A DNA stretch of 64,000 nucleotides from positions 218,561,442 through 218,625,441 of the forward strand of contig NC_090450.1 in assembly GCF_031143425.1 (NCBI RefSeq). The letters run 5' to 3'. Numbering within the stretch: the first letter of the stretch is position 1; each line of letters opens with the position of its first letter. The notes beneath the pieces were generated by a model, which worked only from the letters and a program-made list of their open reading frames with translations, ran no database searches and had not been told where the DNA came from. The stretch comes from Pleurodeles waltl. Taxonomy: Eukaryota; Chordata; Amphibia; Caudata; Salamandridae. The position numbers and the translations under genes are program-made. Of the stretch, positions 35,730-47,424 are shown one piece after another.

Positions 35730-36130
35730 CCAGTGGGTATGACACCCACCTGAGAGACTGTGACCTTGCACTCCCCAGGCTCAAGAGCACAGGGCATGTT
35801 GCCCCGCCCAGGAACCAGTTGGCAAGACACCCCACAAACCCCAGCCACCTCAGGATCAAGAGCACAGGGGATGATGCCCCCTCCAGAACCAGTGGGCAAG
35901 ACACCCACTCGAGAGACTGTGGCCTTGCACTCCCCAGGACAAAGCAATGGGCATGTTGCCCCCTCCAGCGCCAGTGGGCAAGTCACCCACTCGAGAGACT
36001 GTGGCCTTGCACTCCCTAGGACAAAGCAATGGGCATGTTGCCCCCTCCCGAGTCAGTGGGCAAGTCACCTACTTGAGAGACTGTGGCCTTGTACTCCCTA
36101 GGATCAAGCACTGGGCATGTTGCCGACTCC
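35730..36130 (+). repeat. Tandem repeat shared with the other Harbinger copy
   Basis: About five units carry GAGAGACTGTGGCCTTGCAC, a TCCC(C/T)AGGA block and CAATGGGCATGTTGCCCCC. The reverse complement of the same unit is repeated at 54080-54373, so the repeat belongs to the transposon family. Confidence 0.8.
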
Positions 36131-36555
36131 AGAACCAGTGGCCTTCTGTCATCTGCCGGCTGAGGTCCCGTCCCCCTGAGGTGCCTGCCTATTTTCCAAC
36201 TGATGCCCCTGCAGTGTTCTCTCCGTGTTGCTGCGGGTGACAGGTGGGGCCTTGGACTTTGGTCAATGGCACTGTGGCCCTCGCACAATGAGGACTGGGC
36301 GGTGTCCCTTGAACTCTACATATGTATGTAACAGTTGCATTGCAGTTTCTTATTTCTACTGTATTTATATTACTACACTCACTTTATCACATTCCTGTTA
36401 TCCTTGCATTTCTCCTCAGGGGTACAGGGTACATATGTTTTATTACTGCATCTGATTGTGTGTATGGTGTTGGGGGTGGGGGTGTTTGTGTTGCGTGTGT
36501 GTGCCACTCTCTTTTTCCTCCCCCCCTCCAATGTGTGCTAGGTGGCTGTACTCAC

Positions 36556-36638
36556 CGTGGTCGTCTTCGCCGTTGTTGGCGTTCATGGTGGAGCAGGACT
36601 TAGAAGATCTTTGGAAATATTTGCAGCTCGGTCTCCAT
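36556..36638 (-). pseudogene. Harbinger copy 1, transposase exon 1
   Basis: From ATG at 36638 on the minus strand the exon reads METELQIFPKIF, a stop, then VLLHHERQQRRRRPR, and ends at a GTGAGTAC splice donor (GT at 36555-36554). Copy 2 has an 83-nt counterpart at 53554-53636 with the same start and the same donor. The internal stop makes this copy dead. The catalytic exon would be left of the window, beyond the Myb-like gene. Confidence 0.7.
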
Positions 36639-36940
36639 GGCAGTGTGGTTCTTCCATGTGACTCCAAAGGTGATTCCTTTCCATTCTGAGTTCTGTTTCT
36701 GCCAGGCTTTTGATGTCGTTGGTACCGTCCCAGAAAATGTGGCGGTTTCCCGGGTCTTAATATGGTGGGCGGAACATTGACTTCCGCCTGGCTGTAGGCA
36801 GCTACCACCGTGGTGCTTTTTGTATCTGCCCTGGCGGTCGTTGTGGTAAAGTGGCTGTCTATCTGAGTTCTCACCGCCATGGTCATATTTGGCGGTAATT
36901 ACCGCCAGCCTGTTGGCAGTATTACCGGTACTTTATCACC

Positions 36941-36964
36941 GACCGCCAGGGTTGTAATGAGGAC
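36941..36964. repeat. Terminus of Harbinger copy 1
   Basis: GACCGCCAGGGTTGTAATGAGG ends here and is the reverse complement of CCTCATTACAACCCTGGCGG at 53229-53248. The outermost bases have diverged (GGGCC to GGACA). Just inside, ACCGCCAGCCTGTTGGC matches the subterminal part of the MITEs. Confidence 0.78.
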
Positions 36965-37655
36965 ATATATTGTGATTGTCTCCTAAGTTTGGTGGTGCTT
37001 GTAGTGAGATGTCAGAAATTGCACACTTGAGATAGGAATGTTTATCCTTGCGTGAATGTGATGTGTGGTATAGTGGATCCATAGAGCACAGTGAACCTGT
37101 ACCAATATGAATGATACCCTGCAGGTCAAGGTGTTGTTCGAAGTGCCTGACTCTTGTGTAATGAAATACTGTCAATTCTTTCATGGAGCAGACAGAAGTT
37201 ATTTGTATTGTATCTTGTTATGTGTGTTTGATGCTGAGAAAAGTGTGCAAGTGCAGGTTGTAAAGGAGGGTGAGCCTCTGCAAGGAGCGCAAATAACTTC
37301 ACATAGTGCCAGGCTGGTATTGGTCGGTTGGTGTAGTGAAACGCTGGTATTATTTGTGTACTTCACAAACGGTCGCACTGCACTTGGTTGCTGCTGTAGA
37401 CTGGGAAAATGTATTTTTTGGTCTGGAAATAAAATTCTATCTGTGATTATTGATATTGGATTGAAAAATGAATTATTTAAGGTCATACAACATTTGTTTA
37501 AAGGATATGTGGGTGCACCTATTAGAGAGGAAGAGGCACCACCAGAAGATACCAATGGTCATTATATGGCAAGAAATGTAAGGCTCCACACATTTATTTG
37601 GCTTAGTTAATAGCACAAGGTCATAGAAAAGGAAGGAACATTGAGATTTCTACAT
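36965..37655. other. Unassigned stretch with one 167-codon open frame
   Basis: No repeat of this window matches it. An open frame runs 37107-37610 on the plus strand. Its middle part (GAQITSHSARLVLV, then VYFTNGRTALG) is faintly reminiscent of retroviral RNase H (a helix with Ala/Glu-Leu-Val-Ala followed by YTDSRYA). Key acidic residues are not present as expected, and it would lie upstream of gag, out of order for the gag remnant at 42490. I do not assign a function. Confidence 0.3.
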
Positions 37656-38176
37656 TGTTAGAAATGGGGTCTCTGATTGGTTGTCAGTGTTCACTCTGTC
37701 CAGTCAGGGACTCTCACTCCAGTCAGGGTAAGGGAGTTACAGATCTCAGACAACCCTTGCTCACCCCCTTGGTAGCTTGGCACGAGCAGTCAGGCTTATC
37801 TCAGAGGCAATGTGTAAAGTATTTGTACCATCACACAGAGTAACAAAGTGAAAACACCACAAAGGTGATGCAGCACCAGTTTAGAAAAGTTGCCAATATT
37901 TATCTAAATCAAACAAGACCAAAACAACAAAAATCCAACATACACAAGCAAAGTTCTGGATTTTCATACTAAAAAGAGTCTTAATCCTTAGAAATCAATG
38001 GATGTGTTGTTTTTACTCAAAGTACCTGGTTTGCATCTAAAATAAAGCCACACAGTTGAGCGTGTGTCAGAAAAGTCAGCAATGCATCGATTCCTGACTC
38101 ATAAGTGAGGCCATGCATCATTTCTTCTCTGGTTGGGTAGGTGATGTGTAGTTTTTCTCTCCCACAGAAGAGCGAT

Positions 38177-40861
38177 TGTAAGGAAATGCCTCCTTGGCAT
38201 GGTTACCCCCTGACTTTTTGCCTTTGCTGATGCTAAGTTTTGATTTGAAAGTGTGCTGAGGCCTGCTTACCAGGCCCCAGCACCAGTGTGCACCAGTGTT
38301 CTTTCCCTAACCTGTACTTTTGTTTCCACAATTGGCACACCCTGGCATCCAGGTAAGTCCCTTGTAACTGGTACCCCTGGTACCAAGGGCCCTGATGCCA
38401 GGGAAGGTCTCTAAGGGCTGCAGCATGTCTTATGCCACCCTGGGGATCCCTCACTCAGCACAGACACACTGCTTGCCAGCTTGTATGTGCTAGTGGGGAG
38501 AAAACGACTAAGTCGACATGGCACTCCCCTCAGGGTGCCATGCCAACCTCACACTGCCTATGTAGTATAGGTAAGTCACCCCTCTAGCAGGCCTTACAGC
38601 CCTAAGGCAGGGTGCACTATACCATAGGTGAGGGCACAAGTGCATGAGCACTATGCCCCTACAGTGTCTAAGCAAAACCTTAGACATTGTAAGTGCAGGG
38701 TAGCCATAAGAGTATATGGTCTGGGAGTCTGACATGCACGAACTCCACAGCACCATAATGGCTACACTGAAAACTGTGAAGTTTGGTATCAAACTTCTCA
38801 GCACAATAAATGCACACTTATGCCAGTGTACATTTTATTGTAACATACACCCCAGAGGGCACCTTAGAGGTGCCTCTTGAAACCTTAACCGACTATCTGT
38901 GTAGGCTGACTAGTTCTAGCAGCCTGCCACACACCAGACATGTTGCTGGCCACATGGGGAGAGTGCCTTTGTCACTCTGTGGCTAGTAACAAAGCCTGTA
39001 CTGGGTGGAGATGCTTATCACCTCCCCCTGCAGGACCTGTAACAGCTGGCGGTGAGCCTCAAAGGCTCGCCCCCTTTGTTACAGCACCCCAGGGCACTCC
39101 AGCCAGTGGAGTTGCCCGCCCCCTCCGGCCACGGCCCCACTTTTGGCGGCAAGGCCGGAGGAGATAATGAGAAAAACAAGGAGGAGTCACTGGCCAGTCA
39201 GGACAGCCCCTAAGGTGTCCTGAGCTGAGGTGACTCTAACTTTTAGAAATCCTCCATCTTGCAGATGGAGGATTCCCCCAATAGGATTAGGGCTGTGCCC
39301 CCCTCCCCTCAGGGAGGAGGCACAAAGAGGGTGTACCCACCCTCAGGGCTAGTAGCCATTGGCTACTAACCCCCCAGACCTAAACACGCCCTTAAATTTA
39401 GTATTTAAGGGCTCCCCAGAACCTAGGAACTCAGTTTCCTGCAACCTAAAAAGAAGAGGACTGCTAAGCTGAAAAACCCTGCAGAGAAGACGGAGACACC
39501 AACTGCTTTGGCCCCAGCTCTACCGGCCTGTCTCCCCACTTCTAAAGACACTGCTACAGCGATGCTTTCCACAGGGACCAGCGACTTCTGAAGCCTCAGA
39601 GGACTGCCCTGCATCTAGAAGGACCAAGAACTCCCGAGGACAGCGGCTCTGTTCACCAAAGACTGCAACTTTGTAACAAAGGAGCAACTTTAAAACAACA
39701 CGCGTTTCCCGCCGGAAGCGTGAGACTTGGCACTCTGCACCCAACGCCCCCGGCTCGACTTGTGGAGAACAAACACTTCAGGGAGCACTCCCCGGCGACT
39801 GCGAGACCGTGACTAGCCAGAGTTGCCCCCCTGAGCCCCCACAGCGACGCCTGCAGAGGGAATTCAGAGACTCCCCCTGACCGCGACTGCCTGCTTCTAA
39901 GATCCGACGCCTGGTAAAGACTCTGCACCCGCAGCCCCCAGGGCCTGAAGGATCTGACCTCCAGTGCAGGAGCGACCGCCAGGTGGCCCTCTCCGTTGCC
40001 CAGGTGGTGGCTACCCCGAGGAGCCCCCCCCTTGCCTGCCTGCATCGCTGAAGAGACCTCTTGGTCTCCCATTGAAACCTATTGAAAACCCGATGCTTGT
40101 TTGCACACTGCACCCGGCCGCCCCCGCGCCGCTGAGGGTGTACTTTCTGTGTGGACTTGTGTCCCTCTCGGTGCCCTACAAAACCCCCCTGGTCTGCCCT
40201 CCGAAGGCACGGGTACTTACCTGCTGGCAGACTGGAACTGGGGCACCCCCTTCTCCATTGAAGCCTATGCGTTTTGGGCACCACTTTGACCTCTGCACCT
40301 GACCGGCCCTGAGCTGCTGGTGTGGCAACTTTGGGGTTGCTCTGAACCCCCAACGGTGGGCTACCTTGGACACAAACTTGAACCCTGTAAGTGGTTTACT
40401 TACCTGCAAAAACTAACAAACTCTTACTCCCGCAGGAACTGTTGAAAATTACTCTGTCTACTTTTAAAATAGCTATATGTGATTTATGTGAAAACTGTAT
40501 ATGCTATTTTGCTAATTCAAAGTTCCTACAGTACCTACCTGCAGTACCTTTCATTTGAAGTATTACATGTAAATATTGAACCTGTGGTTCTTAAAATAAA
40601 CTAAGAAAATATATTTTTCTATACAAAAACCTATTGGCCTGGAATTGTCTCTGAGTGTGTGTTCCTCATTTATTGCTTGTGTGTGTACAACAAATGCTTA
40701 ACACTACTCCTTTGATAAGCCTACTGCTCGACCACACTACCACAAAATAGAGCATTAGTATTATCTCTTTTTGCCACTATCTTACCTCTAAGGGAAACCC
40801 TTGGACTCTGTGCATATTATTCCTTACTTTGGAATAGTGCATACAGAGCCAACTTCCTACA
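38177..40861 (+). mobile_element. Nested solo LTR TGTAAGGAAATGCC...TTCCTACA, target duplication GCGAT
   Basis: Ends TGTAAGGA and TTCCTACA are inverted. GCGAT is at 38172-38176 and 40862-40866. A TATA-like GTATTTAAGGG at 39401-39411 and AATAAA at 40595-40600 set the plus orientation. It is 2685 bp with no internal region. Layout (long LTR, same type of ends) resembles the gypsy LTRs in the window, but the sequence is a different family. Confidence 0.93.
40595..40600 (+). terminator. Polyadenylation signal AATAAA in the nested LTR
   Basis: TTAAAATAAACTAAG lies about 260 bp before the LTR end and is followed by T-rich sequence. Confidence 0.5.
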
Positions 40862-42489
40862 GCGATGCATCAATTTCCGGATGGGCAACCTCGGGTCCTC
40901 GCAGGTTCACTGTGGTTTTCTGTGCTGATGAGTGCAAAATCCTGGTGCACCGGGTGAAGAGCCACGCTGCGTAGGTGATCCATCAATTTTGGCATCCACA
41001 AGCGGGTATTGCGTCGATTTTTCAGCCATGAAGCAAGTGCTGCCTTTATTTTTAAGCCGCAAAGCAGGTGCTGTATTGATTTATCTCCCGCTCACCTCCT
41101 GTGTGTGGCTTTCATTCTTGGTTCCCCCAGCTTCTTCTTCCATGGGCCCAGGGACTTGAGTGGGTACCACTTGGCAGAGTAGGAGTCTCAGCAAGAGAGT
41201 CCAGGTGCTGGCAGAAAAAATCTTTGATGGCCCTGATACTTCGGAATAGGGGGCAAGCTCAGTCCAAGCCCTTGGAGACACTTCACAAGCAGGAAAACAC
41301 AGAAAAGTCCAGTCTTTGTCCTCTCAAAGGCAGAAGCAGCATCTGCAGGACAACCTAGCAAAGCACACTCACAGGCAAAGGGTCAGTATTCCTCCTCCAG
41401 CTCTTCAGCTCTTCTCCTTGGTAGAGGTTCATCTTGATCCAGAAGTAATCTAAAAATGTGGGGTTTGGGTCCACTACTTATACCCAGTTCTGGCTTTGAA
41501 ATAGGCAAACTTCAAGGGAAAGTCTCTGTTGTTCACAAGATCCTGCCTTTCCCAGGCCTGGTCCCAGACCCACACCCGGAGGCTGGAGACTGCATTGTGT
41601 GAGGATAGACACAGCCCTTTCAGGTGTAAGTGTCAGCTCTTCCCTCCCCACTCTAGCCCAGGAGACTCATCAGGATATGCAGGCTACACCCCAGCTCCCT
41701 TTCTGTCACTCTAGAGGGAATTCACAAACAGCTCAACTGTCGGTCTGACCCAAAAGTGCCATTTTCAAACTGACAATCTAAAAACAAACTTGACCAATAT
41801 GTATTTTTAAATTGTGAGTTCAGAGGCCCCAAACTCAAATCTCTATCTGCTCCCAGTGGGAAACTGCACTTAAAAGATTTTTAAAGGCAGTCCCCATGTT
41901 ACCCTATGAGAGGGATTAGCCTTGCAATACTTAAAACTAAATTTGGCAGTATTTAACTATCAGTACATGTGAAACACATCAGTACACGCCCTTCCTTTAA
42001 TATACACTGTACCCTGCCCATGGGGCCATCTAGGGCCTACTTTAGGGGTGACTTACATGTACAGAAAGGGAAGGTTTGGGCTTGGCAAGTGGGTACACTT
42101 GCCAGGTCGAATTGGCAGTACAAGACTGCACACACCGACACTGCAGTGGCAGGTCTGAGACATGTTTACAGGGCTACTCATGTGGGTGGCACAATCAGTA
42201 CTGCAGGCCCACTAGTAGCATTTGATTTACAGGCCCTTGGAACCTCTAGTGCACTAGGGACATACTAGTTAATCAAATATGCCAATCAGGGAAAAGTCAA
42301 TTACTAGTACAGTTTACTCAGACAGCACTTGCATTTTAGCACTGGTCAGCAGTGGTAAAGGGCCCAGGGAACCACAAACCAGCAAAAACAAAGTCCAATA
42401 CATAGTCAAAAACACAGGAAGCAGAGGCAAAAAGAAATGGGAAACCACACCAAGGACGCCAGGTCTAACACACATTATGACACATTCAA

Positions 42490-45400
42490 TCTATGAATTA
42501 TAGAAAACTTGAGAAGGTTATTCTATGAGATGAAACCAAGTCCTACACCTGCACAGTATGAGACACTAAGGCCCTGATTTATACTTTTTGGTGCAAAACT
42601 GCACTAACGCAGTTTTGCACTAAAAGGTTTAGAACCGGCTTTCACCATTTCTGTGCACCAGCCGGGCACCATATTTATGGAATGGTGCAAGCCAGTGCAA
42701 AGGGTAGGGTAGCGTAAAAAACATGACGTTAGAGGGGTGGGGGTGGCAGAATGGAAGTTTTGCACCAAAAAATGACGTTAGGCAGGTTAGAGTAAAAAAA
42801 AAATACTCTAACCAGATTAGCGCCATTTTATGGTGCTAAACCTACCATGCCACATGACTCTTGCCTCAGAAAAGGCAGGATTCATGCCCACCACCCCAAT
42901 GGCCAGCACAGTGGACCCCAATGGCCATTTCAGGGCCCCTATGGCACTTTAAAAACTAAAACTAAAATTAAATACTTACCTGTACTTACCTGGAATGGGG
43001 TCCCCCATTCTCTGCAGTCCCTCTGGTGTGGGTGGGGGGGGTTCCTGGGACCTGTGGTGGGCACCTGTGGACTTATTCCATGGTGTTACACCATAGAAAT
43101 AGGCTCACAGGTCCCCTAATGCCTGCCCTGACCCAGGCGTTAATAAATGGGGCAAAGCAAGCTTTGCACGATTTTTTTACCCCTCTTCCCTCCCGTGCAC
43201 CATTTTTGCTCGGAGTATAAATACGGCGTTAAGGCCATTGTCATTTTTTGCACAGGAACGCCTACCTTGCATATCATTAAGGCAAGGTAGGTTTCCATCT
43301 CCAAAAAAGGACTTTAACTCCATAAATTTGGCGCTAGACGGGTCTAGCGCTAAAGTATAAATATGGCGTTATTTTTGCACCGAGTTAGAGTTTAAAAAAA
43401 TGACGCTAATTTGGTGCAAACAGAATATAAATATGCCCCTAAGTGCTTGGGAACGTGCTGCTCATGCTAAAGAGAAAGAGCAGTATCAGAGAAGGGCTTG
43501 AAAAGCAGTACCCATTTATGCCGATGCTAGATGGGATGCTGAACAAAAGAGATGAAGGGCTGACATGATAGATGAAATAAGATTGTACCCAGCTTTAATC
43601 AGTGAAGCATTCAAGAGAGCACAGCAAAAGAAAAAGGACAGGAAGGTGAAGCATGGAAAGCGAAAAGAGACAGATGACGAGTGAGATCAGTGACAGTGAT
43701 TCTGGCAATAGCCTATTAGAAGTATTATTGTCAAAACTTAAAGTAGAGGAAGGAGATAACACTAATGGTGGTGGAAATCTTGGTCTACCGCTGAGATAAA
43801 TGTGAATCTTGTTTCACCGGGGGTTACTCCAGTAAATGTGCTTTGTGAACTGATGGGCGAAGGTTCAGGAATTAATGTTCCTACTAATTCTTTCACCCAA
43901 AACACTGCTGATGCTCTTACTGTTTCAGTTACTATTGATCCTGTGGCTCCATCTACAAGTTTGATTTCCCAGGAAAGACAACTCATAATTTGGCTGTCCT
44001 GGGGCAGCAGGTGCTTCAGGTAATGCTGCTGTGATTCCTGATACTACCAGATTTGTTCCTCTAGTCCCGAAAAACACCAGTTCTCCATGTGTGGTGAGTG
44101 CTGATTCGACTTTGAATCATACAGGGTGCAGTTCCATAGGTACACCTCAGAGAATGCCAACTTGTGGTACACCGTATGGAAGCCGCCTTTAATTTAAATT
44201 TCCAGTAGTGTTACCCATGGAGATGGAAATATATCTAATGTCCCTGTGGAATCAAGAAGTCTCAGTGCTAAGGAATTAGATGAGTGGGTGAAAGCTTTTA
44301 ATGCTCCTTTGAGTGGTAGAGGGAGTTCTGAGGTGAGTCAGGAAACTATTCAGTCTCCTGTGAGAGAGAACTTGGTCGATGTGGATAATTAAAGGTACAA
44401 TTGGAAGAGATTATTTGAAGGCAACTTGAAAAGGCTTTTTTAGACTCTTATCAAGAGAATGAGCTTGTATTCATGTGTTAGGATGTTAGAAGATGGGCCG
44501 GACAAGATTATGACAAACTATCCGAGTTAGCTCAAAATATAAGATAAACTTGAAGAAGACCAAAGCATTGCAGAAAAGGTATGTTGTATGCTTTGATAAG
44601 GAAGACATAGCCTTTATGAGAACTCCAGGGTTGAAAATACAAAACGGAGAGCTGATTCAAAATATTCAGAAATGGAATGAGCTAGATAAATGGGGAAGTC
44701 GATGGACAAGAAAGAAAGAACCGAAGAGGCAAACAGGGGAGCCACCTCCTCCTGTAGAAGGAGGGGCAAGCCACCAAATTTACCATTGAGAGACATGCCG
44801 AGTGGAAGTTATGTTAAAGTGCCTTGGAGTAGAAGTGATCTTGCATCATTCAATAATGTGTTTCTGAAGCTGAGGGGAAAAGCCAGTAGAAGAGTACAAG
44901 CAGATTGAGTGATTTGTTGAAAATTTCACAAGTATTGTGGGTCGGTTTGACTGCTGAATACTGAGTGTAAAAAAGCAATTGAATTGCCTGAGAGAGAGCC
45001 AATGAAGGACTTACTGACAAAAGGCCCTTCACTGTGGGTTATGAAAACGTATTAACATGTGATGACATTCTTAAAGTCAAAGGTGTCACCCAAAGATACT
45101 GAATGGATCACAATTTTAAGAGCAACTCAGGAACTTAAAGAGTCAGTTCATGCTTGTTATAAAAGATTGTTGCAGGTGTTCAAGCAGTACCATGGAAAGG
45201 AGACGCTTGACCAAAGAATATCGGACATTTTGTGTCAAGGTTTATGACTGGATTGAGACCTGAAATTAGAATGATGATTCAGCAGCATTTGATTTGTTGG
45301 CAGAATAAAACAGTTGATTAGATATTGAGATATGTAAAGTGCTGAAGTGATGAAATAGAGATGAAACAGAAGAAACTGAAGGGAAAGTTAATTGTTGCTC

Positions 45401-45860
45401 AGATGAAGGCTGCTCTGAGAAGTAATCAGACTCAGCATTTTATAGGAAATGGTTTTATGGGAAGATTCTATCAGCAGAGAACGACTGTGTTGCAGAGTAG
45501 AGGTTGAGGTGTTCCAACTGACCCTTGTATGGGAATGGATATGGGTAGTCTGAAGAAGATGAATCCTTGTCATTTTTGTAATAAGTTGGGGCAATGGAAG
45601 AGGGAATGCTGTCTTAACTCAGCTAAGCAACTCCTGAATTCAGGGTTTGTACTGCTCCAAAGTAACAACCCCACAAAGATGCAAAATGTGCAAAGGCATA
45701 GTTGGTAAAATTTCAAGGTACCCCAAGCTCCAATGATGTAAGTTCCACAACTCCAGATGGCACAACAAAATGCAAATGGCCCTTTATTGAATTCTAATCA
45801 ATTTAAAGACAATAATCCCTTTCAACACTATCCTATGTTTGAGACCTCTGAGGACTATGG
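42490..45860 (+). pseudogene. gag: Decayed retrovirus-like gag, split by a TIR element
   Basis: Short matching frames give a matrix-like start (RRLFYEMKPSPTPAQ, about 42505-42560). It continues after the MITE at 43443 (AWERAAHAKEKEQY, then IDEIRLYPALISEAF near 43575). Then come a capsid-like part with a major-homology-type segment (TQELKESVHACYKRLLQVF, about 45125-45182), a GLRPEIRMMIQQHL segment (about 45250) and a zinc knuckle CHFCNKLGQWKREC at 45568-45609 whose His is Gln. Many stops and frameshifts are present. The pattern is closest to gamma/epsilon-type retroviral gag. No pol, env or flanking LTR could be attached. Old, inactive endogenous copy. Confidence 0.65.
42570..43439. mobile_element. 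Multi-hairpin TIR element (870 bp), target duplication TAA
   Basis: Ends GGCCCTGATTTATAC and GAATATAAATATGCCCC are flanked by TAA (42567-42569 and 43440-43442). Inner palindromes include GTGCAAAACTGC/GCAGTTTTGCAC at 42592-42620 and a GGCGCTAGACGGGTCTAGCGC segment near 43331. It is a diverged member of the 33816 and 49788 family and interrupts the gag remnant. Confidence 0.85.
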
Positions 45861-45889
45861 GTTCGACCAGTCAGCCTGACAGGCCTGAG

Positions 45890-46545
45890 GGGAGAAAAAG
45901 ATTGTAAGAACTTTGTTTTTAATATCAATGCAATAGGCCTGCTAGTTGTAAGAATACGTAATGCATTATGGTTTCTAGGTGTTATATATGGTTATACTAC
46001 TTTACTTTCTCTGATTCTATTTTCATGTGGTTATGCTCTTTCAGGGCTAACAGCATGGTTAAATGACAATGTGTCTTCCAAATGTCATTTTTGTGCGGTT
46101 TCCTCTAGGGATTGTTTTGAGCATTGCAGTCAACATACTATAATTTTCACGGCACGAAAACTCGCCCCATAATGCTTGGCAGGGCATTACTTTTACAAAA
46201 CATTTTTGCTCATAACATAGTCTGTGGTTGTCCTAGGGCAATGGGACCACCTTCAAAATGCTCTTTCTGTCTACATAATTTCTGCTAGAGCTTTTGTTTT
46301 AAAGCTGGGAGAAGTTTTGTTCTAAAAGCCATGTTTGCAACATCATTGCAGTAGGCCAGCTAGTTCTAAAAGCACTTTCTAGGGGCTAAGTATATGGTTA
46401 TGCTGCATTACTTTTTTCTTGTTTTTCATGGGTTTATTCCCTCTAGGAGCTAACAATCTGTTTACATGACCATGTTTCTTAAAATGTATATGTTTGTTAT
46501 AGTGCTCTCTAGGGGCTGGTTTGAGTATTACAATCTAATGCCAAA
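45890..46545. repeat. Diverged direct duplication
   Basis: Segments at about 45890-46140 and 46308-46545 share an ordered series: a GGGAGAA-type start, ATGCA(A/G)TAGGCC, CTAGTT, TATATGGTTATGCT-like, GGGCTAACA, TTTGAGCATT-like. They are about 417 bp apart and clearly diverged. Origin unknown. The sequence from 46546 to 47421 shows nothing I recognise. Confidence 0.55.
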
Positions 46546-47424
46546 AGTTTATTTCTGTTAAAGGTTTATATGATAATTGTATATGTTTTAATAATCTCCC
46601 CTCATTATAATGATGACCTTAATTCAGGCCAAATGAATATTCCTATTTCACTATGACTGTCTGAACACTCTTGATATGTTTGGGTGACCCTTCTAGTTAA
46701 TTTCTCCTCTGTGGCTGTCATGTGTCTTTCTTTGGGACTTGTGTTAGCCAGCCAGCAACTTTTATGGTGGGATGGTGAAAGTGGTATTGTATTGGAATTA
46801 GCATGGCAGATTTAAATTAGGATGCTACATGGCAACATTTTCATTTTTTCTGCTGATAGAGGAAGAAGATAAATGGAAGTGCTTTAGTTATATGCACGGC
46901 CTCTGGAATTATATGGCAGGAAAATACAAATATTATGAGGCAGGGTTGACCAATTTATGTGGCAAGAAAAGTCCACTCGTGAATCTACAATGCCAATAGA
47001 TCTAACTGAAGCAAATGCAAGACCTATTGCATTGCAAATGCTTATAAACTTTGCATGTGTGCTGCACTGTACAGCACACATAAAAAGTGGGGAAAGCTTT
47101 ACAGTTTGTCTTGGCATAGTATTTTGTACTAGGAGGGTACACTTCCAGTACAAAAACTATTCTTAATAAAATATTGTCTCAATTATAAAAAGAAGGAATG
47201 GGAAGGGTGATTATTAGGAGAAAATGAAATGGTCATCTTGTGTTCAAGAACAATGTTGAGAAGGAGGCTGAGGTATTGGTTACAAAGTATGGTACGAAAA
47301 TATGGTAACCAAAATATTGTATAACAATAATATTGTTTCTCAATATTGTTTGCAAATATCTTGTGAACTTTGAGTTAGTAGTAGAAAACCTACACCGAAT
47401 TGGACACTATTTTTCAAATATTTA

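Larger units (their letters stand above)
34910..36130 (+). pseudogene. Harbinger copy 1, Myb-like protein C-terminal part and repeats (piece 3)
   Basis: After GATAC the sequence resumes copy 2 order: a Ser/Pro stretch, KKLFLSTIDLLPTP (about 34977-35020, matching KNLFLANIDLFPTP at about 60680 in copy 2), PSTSATxSTGPV-like sequence, then tandem repeats encoding Pro/Ala/Lys/Gly-rich peptide (35200-35360), 75-bp repeats (35430-35645) and 68-82-bp repeats (35730-36130). The open frames here are low-complexity tail and 3' flank of the Myb-like gene, not separate proteins. Confidence 0.72.
37656..42470. mobile_element. Solo LTR-like repeat TGTTAGA...TCTAACA with a nested LTR
   Basis: It starts TGTTAGAAATGGGG and ends CCAGGTCTAACA; the seven terminal bases are inverted repeats. 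Flanks TACAT (37651-37655) and CACAT (42471-42475) fit a 5-bp duplication with one change. Removing the nested LTR (38177-40861) leaves about 2.1 kb without coding domains. It differs in sequence from the TGTAGGA family. Confidence 0.78.

Noticed and set aside
35730..36130. Tandem repeat as a zinc-finger array or CRISPR.
   Set aside because: No Cys/His spacing; units are adjacent without spacers and match the Harbinger family repeat of copy 2.
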